Shown: positions 17,522 through 24,941, counted from the first letter of the stretch. The stretch is 32,810 bases of DNA from Microscillaceae bacterium (GCA_003483885.1 DMXI01000009.1:1-32810), one strand, 5' to 3'. Numbers and translations: made by a program. Notes: generated by a model not told the origin, from the letters alone.

Positions 17522-17851
17522 ATGCATTTCAAGAAATTCACTCAGGTTCCCCGCAAAGCTCGTCTCGTGGGGTTTCGGAGCAAAAAACTCTACATCAGTT
17601 ATCGTTTTGCTTCCCAAAAAGAGAAAAAAATCTTTTATGAAAAGTTAGGCAAATGGGAGAAACAAAGAGTAAACTATCACCTCCAACAACTTAAACAAAT
17701 GAATGGGGTCAAACTAGCCTGTGTGTACAAACAAAAGAAAAAAAGCTATCAGCGAATAGGAATCAATACTGAAAGCTACCAAAAATTCAAAAAAGACATT
17801 TTACAAAAGGCAAAGGGACACATCTCAGAAATTAAGCAACTCCTCAGATAA
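17522..17851 (+). CDS. Cassette A2: small basic helical protein (109 aa)
   Basis: A Lys/Arg-rich 109-residue protein. It shares with A1 and A3 the pattern [KR]-x-x-[IV]-x-[YF] near residue 30 (KKLYISYRF), a helical segment with FYEKLGKWEKQRVNYHLQQL, and the C-terminal signature ESYQKFKKDILQKAKGHISE leading to IKQLLR. No UGA codon; starts ATG, stops TAA. It has its own L1-type leader 30 bp upstream and its own terminator 10 bp downstream. The basic charge could suit nucleic-acid binding, but this is a guess. It is the intact reference that shows A3 continues past its UGA. Confidence 0.75.
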   Translation: MHFKKFTQVPRKARLVGFRSKKLYISYRFASQKEKKIFYEKLGKWEKQRVNYHLQQLKQMNGVKLACVYKQKKKSYQRIGINTESYQKFKKDILQKAKGHISEIKQLLR

Positions 17852-17861
17852 TGTCACCTCT

Positions 17862-17895
17862 GGAAAGAGTAACGAGCAATGACGTTGCTCTTTCC
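17862..17895 (+). terminator. Terminator of cassette A2
   Basis: Stem GGAAAGAG-t-AACG / CGTT-g-CTCTTTCC around an 8-nt loop, beginning 10 bp after the A2 stop and followed by AACCTCTTTTA. Confidence 0.75.
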
Positions 17896-17964
17896 AACCT
17901 CTTTTATACCCATTCTATAAGCCAAAATCAATCATAAATATTTATCCTTTGATTCTACTAATCA

Positions 17965-18294
17965 ATGAACAATCAAGTACTTACAGCACTCCCTTCTCGG
18001 GTTCGCATCTGCACAACAAACCATCAAGAAAGAATTGAAGTCACCTATCGTAAAGTAACACCCAAACAGCAAATAGTATTGGCTACTTTGCCTATCAAGC
18101 AAAAACACCTACTGAAAAAACATCTACACAGGCTTCATTTATGGAGCATCCTTGAATTACAGGATTGGTACAACAAGCAAAAACAGGGGCTTACGGCTTT
18201 CAAATTAGATTTTGAGTCTTACGAAGAATTTAAAAAAAGAAAGCTTAGGGAAGCAAATGAGCAAATTTGAGCTATTAAGCAAATCCTCCGCTAA
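17965..18294 (+). CDS. Cassette A3: small helical protein with UGA near its end (109 aa)
   Basis: Homologous to A1 and A2 along its length (RIEVTYRKV; helix to HLHRL; SYEEFKKRKLREANEQI). The standard code stops it at UGA 18268-18270 (codon 102), but the next codons read AIKQILR and then TAA, matching IKQLLVK in A1 and IKQLLR in A2. The UGA replaces the Ser of HISKIK and HISEIK. The continued homology past UGA with the stop at the same family position shows the extension is coding. There is no L1 leader; the 69-bp spacer after the A2 terminator is AT-rich. A terminator follows 15 bp after TAA. Confidence 0.75.
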
Positions 18295-18309
18295 ACTTTC
18301 TTTCATCAC

Positions 18310-18343
18310 AGAAAGGACAAAACAAACGTTGATTGTCCTTTCT
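18310..18343 (+). terminator. Terminator of cassette A3
   Basis: Perfect 11-bp stem AGAAAGGACAA / TTGTCCTTTCT with a 12-nt loop, followed by GCCTTTTA. It lies between A3 and C1 and is good evidence that A3 ends at 18294 and that C1 starts at 18368 rather than upstream. Confidence 0.8.
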
Positions 18344-18367
18344 GCCTTTTACTCTATTCATATACTG

Positions 18368-18595
18368 ATGAAAAACAAGACAGAAAAAATCTTTTTTGCT
18401 CCAATAATCAATAGTTACTCTAGCCTTGCAAAAGAAATGGGCATTAATAATCCTGAGCAAATTAGGGAGTGGGATATAGGTGCAAAAACTCCCACTCATC
18501 CCCAAAGCAAGAAAAAAATCCTTCAAATTCTTCGTAAAAAAAGAACGGCATTAGATCAAGTAATTCATGATTATGAAGCTCTGTACGGGTATTAA
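18368..18595 (+). CDS. Cassette C1: small XRE-like HTH protein (75 aa)
   Basis: The start chosen is ATG 18368 (MKNKTEKIFFAPIINSYSSL), because the longer frame from 18212 runs through A3 and its terminator. Residues 15-45 read as an XRE-type HTH: SLAKEMGI, NNPEQIREW, then IGAKTP, similar to the WExGxxxP end of XRE domains. A helical tail ends HDYEALYGY. It is paralogous to C2 (19946-20161) and, more distantly, to the minus-strand 20270-20455 protein. Probably a small repressor or antitoxin-like regulator of the array; this is inference. Confidence 0.65.
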   Translation: MKNKTEKIFFAPIINSYSSLAKEMGINNPEQIREWDIGAKTPTHPQSKKKILQILRKKRTALDQVIHDYEALYGY

Positions 18596-18724
18596 TAAAA
18601 GGTAATATATCAGAGTTTTAATCTATGATGTGTATTGAAAAAACGATCAATACATTTCTTTGATTTTGTAATTCTAACTATACTCTATTTTTCGAATATG
18701 TCTGTTGAAATGAATCAAAAACGC

Positions 18725-18806
18725 TTGAAAAACATGGTCTTACCTATATAATCTCACTGTTCAGGAAGAAGAAACATCCCTCCAACAACAAAAATATTTC
18801 CTGAAC
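18725..18806 (+). promoter_or_regulatory. Leader L2a: promoter and 5' hairpin of cassette B1
   Basis: TTGAAA (18725-18730), 16-bp spacer, TATAAT (18747-18752). Seven bases on begins a perfect 9-bp inverted repeat GTTCAGGAA (18759-18767) / TTCCTGAAC (18798-18806) with a 30-nt loop. The whole block from about 18670 is repeated nearly identically before B2, including the loop. The hairpin would lie at the very 5' end of the mRNA. Confidence 0.75.
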
Positions 18807-18829
18807 AACATTTATTTATATCATTATGA

Positions 18830-19171
18830 ATGCTTACTATGTTAGAAGAAGATTGAATATTTCACATTCCCTACAAAGTTGAAATGGTTAATACCTGAGA
18901 TGGAGAAATCCATCTGCAATTGCACAGTGGTCGTATTGACTCCCAAACAAAAAGAGTTCTCTCAAAGCTTACCCTCGAAGAAGTTTCGGAGTTAAAATCC
19001 CTCATAATCAAGATTCGTCATTTGAGGAAAAATAAATTAAAAGCTGCTTATGAAGCATATAAAGAGAAAACTGATCGCCCTGTCAGTTTGAATAGCTTTA
19101 TAATAAAACAAGCTCTGAACATCCTAGAACTCATAGATCAAATAGATCATATTCTTGAACCAAAAATGTAG
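18830..19171 (+). CDS. Cassette B1: small helical protein with two UGA codons (113 aa)
   Basis: With UGA as sense the frame runs from ATG 18830 (MLTMLEEDW) to TAG; UGA at 18854-18856 (codon 9) and 18896-18898 (codon 23). The standard code leaves only a TTG-started fragment from 18920. It aligns with B2 over its whole length: the first UGA follows Asp in both (D-W-I-F-H-I-P against D-W-L-L-P-F-P), then LTLEEVSELKSLI against LTPWEIKKVKQLI, and a C-terminal helix ending IDQIDHIL against ILQINLLL. The A and B families share the overall plan (LTxxE helix, aromatic Tyr, SLxSF helix, Ile/Leu-rich end). Unknown function. Confidence 0.75.
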
Positions 19172-19173
19172 CT

Positions 19174-19210
19174 CAAAGCAAGTCGGGTTGTTGGCGGCTT
19201 GCTTTGTTTT
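19174..19210 (+). terminator. Terminator of cassette B1
   Basis: Perfect 9-bp stem CAAAGCAAG / CTTGCTTTG followed by TTTT, starting 3 bp after the B1 stop. The stem and about 30 bp beyond it recur after B2. Confidence 0.85.
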
Positions 19211-19362
19211 CTTACTTTAAGAAGTCTATAGTGTGAATCAAGTATTTCTTTCAATTCGTAATTCACCAAAAAAGGCATAAAATCTCATCTCTTAGAATTA
19301 CTTCTTCAACTATAATTATATCCCATTTTTCGAAGATGTCTGTTGAAATGCTTCAAAAATGC

Positions 19363-19446
19363 TTGAAAAACATGGTCTGACCAATATAATATCATTGTTC
19401 AGGAAGAAGGAATATCTCTCCGACAACAGAAAAATATTTCCTGAAC
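19363..19446 (+). promoter_or_regulatory. Leader L2b: promoter and 5' hairpin of cassette B2
   Basis: TTGAAA (19363-19368), 16-bp spacer, TATAAT (19385-19390), then GTTCAGGAA (19397-19405) / TTCCTGAAC (19438-19446). Nearly identical to L2a over about 150 bp starting near 19310. The remaining 19207-19309 holds only the repeat that follows the terminator and no supported gene. Confidence 0.75.
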
Positions 19447-19478
19447 AATATTCATTTATATCTTTTTGTACAATTATT

Positions 19479-19808
19479 ATGACAAAAACTGACTGATTAT
19501 TACCATTTCCATTAGGAGTATTTCCTGATACTCAATCGGATAAAGAACTTCGCCTTAAACTGATTTGTTCAGCGATTAATTTAAAGGATAGCACACCTCA
19601 ATTAACTCCCTGAGAGATAAAAAAGGTCAAACAACTCATCCAGTTGGTGTATCAGGAAGTAAGTACTGATTTACTTGTTTCCTACAAAGAGTTTATCAAA
19701 TCAACTAATCAGACAAAAAGCGTAGACTCCTTGAAAGCTTTCGTACTAGGAAAGATAAGAGAAATAGAAAAGTTCATTCTGCAAATAAATCTATTACTTA
19801 AAGCATAA
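19479..19808 (+). CDS. Cassette B2: small helical protein with two UGA codons (109 aa)
   Basis: Not an open frame in the standard code. With UGA as sense it runs from ATG 19479 to TAA 19806-19808 with UGA at codon 6 (19494-19496) and codon 45 (19611-19613). The start reads MTKTDWLLPFPLGVFPDTQS and the middle LTPWEIKKVKQLIQLVYQEV. It is homologous to B1, including the DW pair encoded by UGA in both genes. It lies 32 bp after the leader hairpin and 8 bp before a terminator identical in its stem to that of B1. The coding parts differ much more than the flanks. Confidence 0.75.
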
Positions 19809-19816
19809 GCACTCCT

Positions 19817-19849
19817 CAAAGCAAGTCAGGTTGTCGGTGGCTTGCTTTG
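19817..19849 (+). terminator. Terminator of cassette B2
   Basis: Same 9-bp stem as after B1 (CAAAGCAAG / CTTGCTTTG), loop differing by a few bases, followed by CTCTCTTACT. The downstream 30 bp also match those after B1. Confidence 0.75.
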
Positions 19850-19945
19850 CTCTCTTACTCTAAGAAATCTATGGCGTGAGTCAATCCCTTTGTGAAAGAT
19901 TGATTTCCCAGGCTTGATTACATTTATCTCTTTACCAATTATAAA

Positions 19946-20161
19946 ATGGAAAGGCTATTTTTTGAGGCTGTACTCAATAGCTATCAAACGCTTGCAAAAG
20001 AAATTGGTATGTGTTCTGAACAAAAATTGAGAAGGTTAGACACGGCTGTTACTCCCCCTAAATGACCTACAATTATTAAAAAAATACGTGATCTATTGCA
20101 GACGAAAAAAGAACACATTGAAAAAACAATTCAGGAAATAGATGAAATGTATCATTTATAA
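19946..20161 (+). CDS. Cassette C2: small XRE-like HTH protein with UGA (71 aa)
   Basis: ATG 19946 to TAA 20161 with one UGA at codon 40 (20063-20065). It aligns with C1 end to end: ERLFFEAVLNSYQTLAKEIG against EKIFFAPIINSYSSLAKEMG, then PPK-W-PTIIKKIRDLL against PTHPQSKKKILQIL, and a helical tail with QEIDEMYHL against HDYEALYGY. The homology continues on both sides of UGA, so the codon is internal. It is probably a small DNA-binding regulator. No hairpin leader precedes it; it may be read from B2 or from a weak promoter in the 96-bp spacer. Confidence 0.7.
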
Positions 20162-20196
20162 AAAGATCCTGTAAACACTGATGCCAAGCAAACGAT

Positions 20197-20240
20197 AAAA
20201 AGGAGGTCACACTTAGTTAGTCCCTCACCTCTTTTTTTAT
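20197..20240. terminator. Terminator between C2 and the minus-strand HTH gene
   Basis: Imperfect stem AAAAAGGAGGT / ACCTCTTTTTTT with one bulged G and a 20-nt loop. A T-run follows on the plus strand and A residues precede the stem, so it could act in both directions between the convergent genes. Confidence 0.65.
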
Positions 20241-20269
20241 TACATCACTTCATATTGTAAATTAAACTT

Positions 20270-20455
20270 TTAGTAATTATAGTCAATTTCATCAATGACT
20301 TCTTGCAATTGTTTGATCTTCATTTCATAAAACTTTTTAAGTAGTTGTTGTCTTTTTTTTGATAATCTTTTTTTCTCGTTTCTAATTTCTCTAATATACT
20401 CAGGAACAACACCCAGATAATGAGCCAACTCTTTTTGGGTTCGTATAACAATCAT
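20270..20455 (-). CDS. Small HTH protein related to the C family (61 aa)
   Basis: Starts MIVIRTQKELAHYLGVVPEY, an XRE-like helix-turn-helix (TQKELAHYLGV, then EYIREIRNEKK), followed by a Lys-rich helix ending QEVIDEIDYNY. The plan and C-terminal tail resemble C1 and C2 although it is on the opposite strand. Likely a DNA-binding regulator of nearby genes or the array. Starts ATG, stops TAA, no UGA codons. Confidence 0.65.
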   Translation of the reverse strand: MIVIRTQKELAHYLGVVPEYIREIRNEKKRLSKKRQQLLKKFYEMKIKQLQEVIDEIDYNY

Positions 20456-20535
20456 TCATTTAAATACTTTGTAAGTAAAAAATAACCACCACCCCTCAAA
20501 TATGATAGCTTGAGTTGTGGTGGTTAGGTTAATGA

Positions 20536-20796
20536 TTATAATTCCAGATTTTGTAACTTTTCTAATACCTCAATTCCTTGTCATTCGTATTCAGGAATAT
20601 GAACATCTGCCATAGAACATGCCCACTCAAGAAAAAACTCGCTATTCATGTAATCATCCAAAAAATCTATGCCTTTGTCTAGTTTAGCTTTAATTTTTTC
20701 TATGGAATCCAATTTAATAGTGATCAATAGCCCCTCTACATCTCTTTCATTTAAATTTTCAGTAGCCAGGTGTTTTATTAACTCCTGATAGCTCAT
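20536..20796 (-). CDS. Small acidic helical protein with UGA (86 aa)
   Basis: MSYQELIKHLATENLNERDV begins an acidic helical protein. The standard code stops it at UGA (20583-20581, codon 72) after HIPEYE. Read through, it continues QGIEVLEKLQNLEL and ends at TAA. The extension is an amphipathic helix typical of a real C terminus. No family recognised. Confidence 0.6.
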
Positions 20797-20968
20797 AGTA
20801 CTTCATTTGCTCATTTGTAGTATACTATATAATAAAAACACACCTTATGGATGCCATTTGATACTACCCAAAAAGCCTCGGAAATCAAGGCTTTTTGTAA
20901 AGAAATATGTTTCGCAAAAAAAGCACACCCGTAAAACCGATGTGCTTTTATACTCATTTCAATATGAC

Positions 20969-21247
20969 TTAAAAAAAGTCACGGGGCTTTACGCCAAACT
21001 CCTTATAAGGATTAGTTGCGGATTTGTCAATAGCATCTTGTACTTCATCGCTTTCATCCTGGTCGGCATATGCTGCCAAAGTATCTGAATACAATTTGAA
21101 CCACAACGGATAATTCTGGTCTACCAGCACATCGGTAATGTCGTGGTTATAGAGAGTTACTTTACCCTGGATATTTACTACCAGTGGCAAGCTTCTTTTA
21201 AATACTTTGCTCTGGGGGAGTTTTTGAGGTTGATTCGAGTTGTTCAT
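20969..21247 (-). CDS. Hypothetical protein downstream of Dam-like gene (92 aa)
   Basis: The start chosen is ATG 21247 (MNNSNQPQKLPQSKVFKRSL); the longer frame overlaps the methyltransferase gene and is probably a shadow. The core has alternating strands (LPLVVNIQGKVTLYNHDIT) and an acidic helix with YADQDESDEVQDAI. Stop TAA. It follows the methyltransferase by 56 bp on the same strand, so the two are probably co-transcribed. Unknown function. Confidence 0.6.
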   Translation of the reverse strand: MNNSNQPQKLPQSKVFKRSLPLVVNIQGKVTLYNHDITDVLVDQNYPLWFKLYSDTLAAYADQDESDEVQDAIDKSATNPYKEFGVKPRDFF

Positions 21248-21303
21248 ACAGTTTATATGATTTAAGAAACTATGGAATGAGGGTAGCCAGTGAAAATACA
21301 CCG

Positions 21304-22149
21304 CTACACCTCCAAAGGATAGTTGGCAGTGAGTACTTCGGTTTTGGGTTTGTGGTGTTGTTTGAGGCGAATGGTCGTATGCAAGCTTCGTTGCTCCCAC
21401 TCATATTGTTGCTGGTAACTATCAAGCAATTCACTGGGATAACTAGACAGTAAAAACTTACCTTGGATATTTACCAGTATATCCAGTAAGCGTTGAAAGT
21501 CAGCTTCGGTGTACCCTTTATAATGTCCTTGATCAGCATTGAAATATGGAGGATCGACATAAAAGAAACTTTCTTTGGCATCACGTTTTTGAATCACTTC
21601 CAAGGCATCTCTACAATCCAACGATACCAGTTCCAACCTTTTCGCATAGTGGTTTTCAAACCTTTCTCTTTTATGATAAGTAGTTTTGGGGGCTTGATTT
21701 TTCTTTCTGCCATAGCTCCAACCCGCCCCAATATTAGAAGAAAACGCTTGATTGGTAGACACCCAAAATGCCCAGGCTCTATCCACCTCAGAAAAAAGAT
21801 GGGGATTCTTGTATATCACCAAAGCATCATTGTACTGCTGTTTGCTATGTAAGGTGGCTTTGATGCGATTCTGTAATGCTTTGAACTGATTTTTCACCGT
21901 CTTGTAAAAATTGATCACCTCTCCATTGAGGTCGTTAAGGACTTCAATATCGGAAGGTGGTTTAGCCCAAAATACGGCTCATCCGCCCAGAAAGGGTTCG
22001 CAATAAAGACGATGGATTGGAATCAAGGGCAAAATGTAGCGGGTCATATGTTGTTTACCGCCATAATAGGTATAAGGTGGTTTCATCAGCGTTTTTGCCT
22101 TTGTTTTTGGTTTTGGTTTTCTTTTTTGAGAATGCGTTGTTTGAGTCAT
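21304..22149 (-). CDS. Dam-like adenine-N6 DNA methyltransferase with UGA (281 aa)
   Basis: Under the standard code only a GTG-started fragment from 21918 remains, lacking the cofactor-binding start. With UGA (21981-21979, codon 57) as sense the gene begins at ATG 22149 (MTQTTHSQKRKP; MKPPYTYYGGK at 22086 is an alternative start) and has all the D12-class landmarks. These are YYGGK near residue 30, the AdoMet loop EPFLGG-UGA-AVFWAKP, DIEVLNDLNGEVINFYK, and the catalytic VDPPY (motif IV). It ends at TAG. Family members methylate adenine in short sites; the specificity here is unknown. In this family the UGA position is usually Gly (GGG), although Leu also occurs, so it is a useful test of residue identity. 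Likely an orphan or mobile-element methyltransferase. Confidence 0.8.
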
Positions 22150-22230
22150 TGAAAAACTTTGGGATAGGTACTAAACCCAACAATCATTCTTACTTTCCAT
22201 ACCTTCAAGTATACAGTTTCTCTTCTCCTT

Positions 22231-22256
22231 TTGCAAGCTCAATATTGAGCTTGCAA
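22231..22256. promoter_or_regulatory. 26-bp perfect palindrome
   Basis: Half-site TTGCAAGCTCAAT repeated as its exact reverse complement without a spacer, in the 324-bp divergent gap between the methyltransferase and 22474-23049. It could be an operator for a dimeric repressor or a strong cruciform. A T-run does not follow, so a terminator is less likely. Confidence 0.6.
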
Positions 22257-22293
22257 TCTATTTTCCAAAAACTACAATCAAAGGTGTATATCC

Positions 22294-22327
22294 ATCCATA
22301 ACGTCAGTGTAAGGGGATTTTATGGAT
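22294..22327. repeat. Inverted repeat in the divergent gap
   Basis: ATCCATAA (22294-22301) and TTATGGAT (22320-22327), with the flanking bases partly extending the symmetry. Candidate operator for the 22474 operon. The rest of the gap 22150-22473 holds no supported gene. Confidence 0.45.
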
Positions 22328-22473
22328 AGATGTATAGTAAGCAGAGAAGCGTATCAAAGTTGGTAGATATTACCGTTTTGACACTATTTCAATGCACCAA
22401 TGATTCATTCTTTCACCTCCAGTTTTCCTTACGATTCAAAACAAATACTTATTCACTCAAACCAAAGTAAACA

Positions 22474-23049
22474 ATGAACGAAAACGCTGAAAACGAATCT
22501 TTTACTGATGAAGCTTATGAAGCTCCCACTGAGATGGTTGTGACCAACCAATTGGGCGAAGAAACCAGTTTGGCTCCTACTCAGGTAGAATTTGACCCCG
22601 AAGAATACCAGCAAATGTTGGCGAAAGGAGCCGAACTCAAAGATCGTAAAAGATCCGTTTCTATTGTACCCAAGTATTACGAGTTCAAAATGTCGGTAGA
22701 AATGGTAGAGAAGCAACGAGAAGATATGCTCAAAAAAGCCAAGAAAGCGGACGAAAAGGCTCGTGTAAACGAGTTATGCAGTGCTAATTTGCAGATGACT
22801 TGGGAAAGGTTCTTTTTCCAGGGCATCACCCAAATGGGTCAACGCAAGGCGGTACTTTTGAGCAATGCTGAAGGGTTGTTTATCCAATATGGTACCCAAC
22901 TCATTCGTACGCTGGAAGGCTTAAATCTACCCAAAAACACTGAAATTGAGATTGAGTTTACCCACGAAGAACCTAATAAGACTTCGGAAGGGTCTACCAA
23001 GATTTATGAACTCTATTTGGTAGAAGCCACTACCCCAACCTCGGAATAA
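22474..23049 (+). CDS. Hypothetical acidic protein, mobile-element type (191 aa)
   Basis: Starts MNENAENESFTDEAYEAPTE, an acidic and probably disordered N terminus, then a helical region (KYYEFKMSVEMVEKQREDML, followed by a Lys-rich helix) and a C-terminal strand-rich part ending in YELYLVEATTPTSE. Cytoplasmic, no signal peptide. The next gene starts 11 bp downstream, so they form an operon. Neither family is recognised; the position next to a methyltransferase suggests a plasmid or phage housekeeping role. Confidence 0.65.
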   Translation: MNENAENESFTDEAYEAPTEMVVTNQLGEETSLAPTQVEFDPEEYQQMLAKGAELKDRKRSVSIVPKYYEFKMSVEMVEKQREDMLKKAKKADEKARVNELCSANLQMTWERFFFQGITQMGQRKAVLLSNAEGLFIQYGTQLIRTLEGLNLPKNTEIEIEFTHEEPNKTSEGSTKIYELYLVEATTPTSE

Positions 23050-23060
23050 GGTAGCATCAA

Positions 23061-23606
23061 ATGAAAAAACGAAGAGGTAAAAAACTAGCAACGGTGGGCG
23101 AATCGCCTGCCGTTCTATCTTTGGATTCAACAGAACCTATCACGAGTTACCGTATTGTCCGCCAGGAAATCCCAGTGGAAATCAAAAGCCTACGAGTGCT
23201 TACCAGACGAACCCAGGAATATTTACCCGCAGTACTATCCGCCATTGAAGAAGGTTTTGAATGCCCATTGGAAGTACTCAATTTGCTCAAATCAATGCAA
23301 GCGACGATAAATGAGACACTCAGTAAAGTACAAATCCTTGCAATGCGGGAAGCCCGAAAGTACCAACCCGAAGAGCTTAAAAACTACTTTGGATTGGAAT
23401 GGGGAAAATCAGCTACGGGTTGGAATTATGCCGACGATAGCGAGTATCAACTCCACGAAAAGGCACTCAGAGCCAGAACTCAATTGCTCAAAAAAGCTAC
23501 AAAAAATGGTAAAGCCTGGGTGAATGAAGAAACGGGAGAAGTCATCTATCCTGTTTCCATCAAAACACCTTCCAAAGCTTACTTGAAAACAAGTAGCAAA
23601 AAGTAA
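23061..23606 (+). CDS. Hypothetical basic protein, mobile-element type (181 aa)
   Basis: Basic at both ends (MKKRRGKKLATVGES; KAYLKTSSKK). A central helical part includes VLTRRTQEYLPAVLSAIEEG and ends MREARKYQPEELKNYFGLEW. The C-terminal segment NEETGEVIYPVSIKTPSK looks like a short beta-hairpin. Stop TAA, then a strong terminator. A decayed copy of residues about 95-115 is seen at 24300-24372. Second gene of a two-gene operon. Unknown function. Confidence 0.65.
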   Translation: MKKRRGKKLATVGESPAVLSLDSTEPITSYRIVRQEIPVEIKSLRVLTRRTQEYLPAVLSAIEEGFECPLEVLNLLKSMQATINETLSKVQILAMREARKYQPEELKNYFGLEWGKSATGWNYADDSEYQLHEKALRARTQLLKKATKNGKAWVNEETGEVIYPVSIKTPSKAYLKTSSKK

Positions 23607-23640
23607 AAAACCTTTCCGATATTTTCGGAAGGGTTTTCTT
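23607..23640 (+). terminator. Terminator of the 22474-23606 operon
   Basis: Stem AAAACCTTTCCG / CGGAAGGGTTTT (12 bp with one G-U wobble) and a 7-nt loop, followed by CTT. It may also serve the convergent minus-strand gene ending at 23656. Confidence 0.8.
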
Positions 23641-23655
23641 AATTTGTATTTACTT

Positions 23656-24180
23656 TTATTCCTGAGTATTAGCCCCCATTTCGTAAGATATATTGGAATC
23701 AGGAAGCTTTTCACCAAATCTTTTTTCATAACACGTTGTTGCCAGGTATAACAACTGTTCACAATGTACAAGCAATCGGGACATCTCTTTTTTAATATGG
23801 CGATACTCTTTGTGGTACATCATTTCATAAAAAGACTTACCCATACCTACAACAAAAGCCCTCGCATACAGGAAACCGTCATTACTTCCCCCTATGAAAC
23901 GATGCACATCTGCTTTGTCAATGTCGTATAATTTCTGAGTTAAAATATGGTCAAAAGCGACCAAGGCATCTTTGTCCAAAGCTTTCAAAGCTTTGTTTAC
24001 TACTGGTAACACACAATAGGTTAAAATTGGAGTCAACGTTTGGAGAATGTCTGTCGGGTATTTCGTTGGTTCAAGACGCATTTGGTTAGCCATCTCAAGC
24101 TTTGCCCAGGCACCTTCAATGATTTGCCAAAAGTCATATTCAGTAAAAGTTCATTGAGGTAGTTTAGTTACTTTGCTCAT
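23656..24180 (-). CDS. DUF4240-like protein with UGA (174 aa)
   Basis: With UGA (24153-24151, codon 10) as sense the gene starts at ATG 24180: MSKVTKLPQWTFTEYDFWQI. The standard code permits a start only at 24093, which removes the FWxxI motif. That motif, and the later GGSNDGFLYARAFVVGMGKS with YEMM, resemble the DUF4240 pattern (N-terminal FWxLI; central F-x-x-FRAWLIxxG-x-x-x-Y/F). Since the domain start lies between UGA and the standard-code start, the upstream part must be coding. The family has no known reaction. Stop TAA. Confidence 0.6.
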
Positions 24181-24299
24181 TTATAATATTGCTTAATAGA
24201 TAAAAGCAACCCAAGCGTATCTATAGAAACCACTATAGCAAGCAAAAAAATGAGAAAATGTAGCAATACCCTTAGTTTTGATTCTGAGGATTTAAAGAC

Positions 24300-24372
24300 G
24301 CAATAAGGAAAGCCCGAAAGTAGTAATGTAAAGAACTGAAAACCTATCATGAACTGGAATTCAAATACTTTG
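24300..24372 (+). pseudogene. Decayed fragment related to 23061-23606
   Basis: The bases around GCAATAAGGAAAGCCCGAAA align with the segment near 23341 of the 181-residue gene (AMREARKYQPEELKNYFGLE). The remnant reads AIRKARK, two stops (TAG, TAA), then CKELKTYHELEFKYF. It shows real decay with UAA and UAG, unlike the genes interrupted only by UGA. The rest of 24181-24395 shows nothing supported. Confidence 0.5.
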
Positions 24373-24395
24373 CTTAGTAGATAGCTCTGGGTTTG

Positions 24396-24941
24396 TTAGC
24401 CATATTGGTAACTATCTACTTCTACGCTCATGATCCCTTGTTCATCAATCGTTCCACCAAAAAATGTTAAGTCATTATAGGTATGTTTATACACGCCTGC
24501 TTTTTTTGAATGAAATTGATAAACTTCTGTGTATACCTGGGTAATTTGCCAGAATATATATCCTACCCAAAAATGGGTGGGTGTTTCATTCTCATAAGGA
24601 GGAAAAAGCTCTACCTGAATGAAACGCTTGAATGGAAAGTTTAAGTAGACTGTAATTTTGTCAAAGGTAGGATCATTTAGATACAAATCACCGTTGATAT
24701 TGGTAATTAGCTTGGTGATATTAATATCCTTAATTAGCCTGAAAAATGAAAGAGTTCCTACTCCAAGTTGAATATGCGTTGTTTTTTTCTTATTCAAATG
24801 TTGTTCTGCAAAGTACTTTTTTAATTTTTGATCTTCTTCAACAGATACGATTTTCCATTTGGGTGGAATGATTCTATAGTTGCTATTTCACCCCAATTGA
24901 CTTAAAGTAAAGTCGTCATAAAGCTTTTTGCTATTTCACAT
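24396..24941 (-). CDS. Unknown protein with two early UGA codons (181 aa)
   Basis: The standard-code frame begins only at TTG 24797. With UGA as sense it extends to ATG 24941: M-W-NSKKLYDDFTLSQLG-W-NSNYRIIPPKWKI, with UGA at codons 2 (24938-24936) and 18 (24890-24888) and UGG later. The two UGA codons share the context WNS. The body has strand-rich segments (THIQLGVGTLSFF; NGDLYLNDPTFDKITVYL) and ends FGGTIDEQGIMSVEVDSYQY. Stop TAA. It lies downstream of the XRE regulator on the same strand. No family recognised. Confidence 0.65.

Noticed and set aside
16595..20240. Integron cassette array with attC sites
   Set aside because: The hairpins lie at the 5' ends after promoters and each unit has its own promoter; no GTTRRRY/RYYYAAC pair and no tyrosine integron integrase in the window.
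16595..20240. CRISPR array
   Set aside because: Repeats are long leaders and terminators separated by genes, not short direct repeats with equal spacers; no cas genes.
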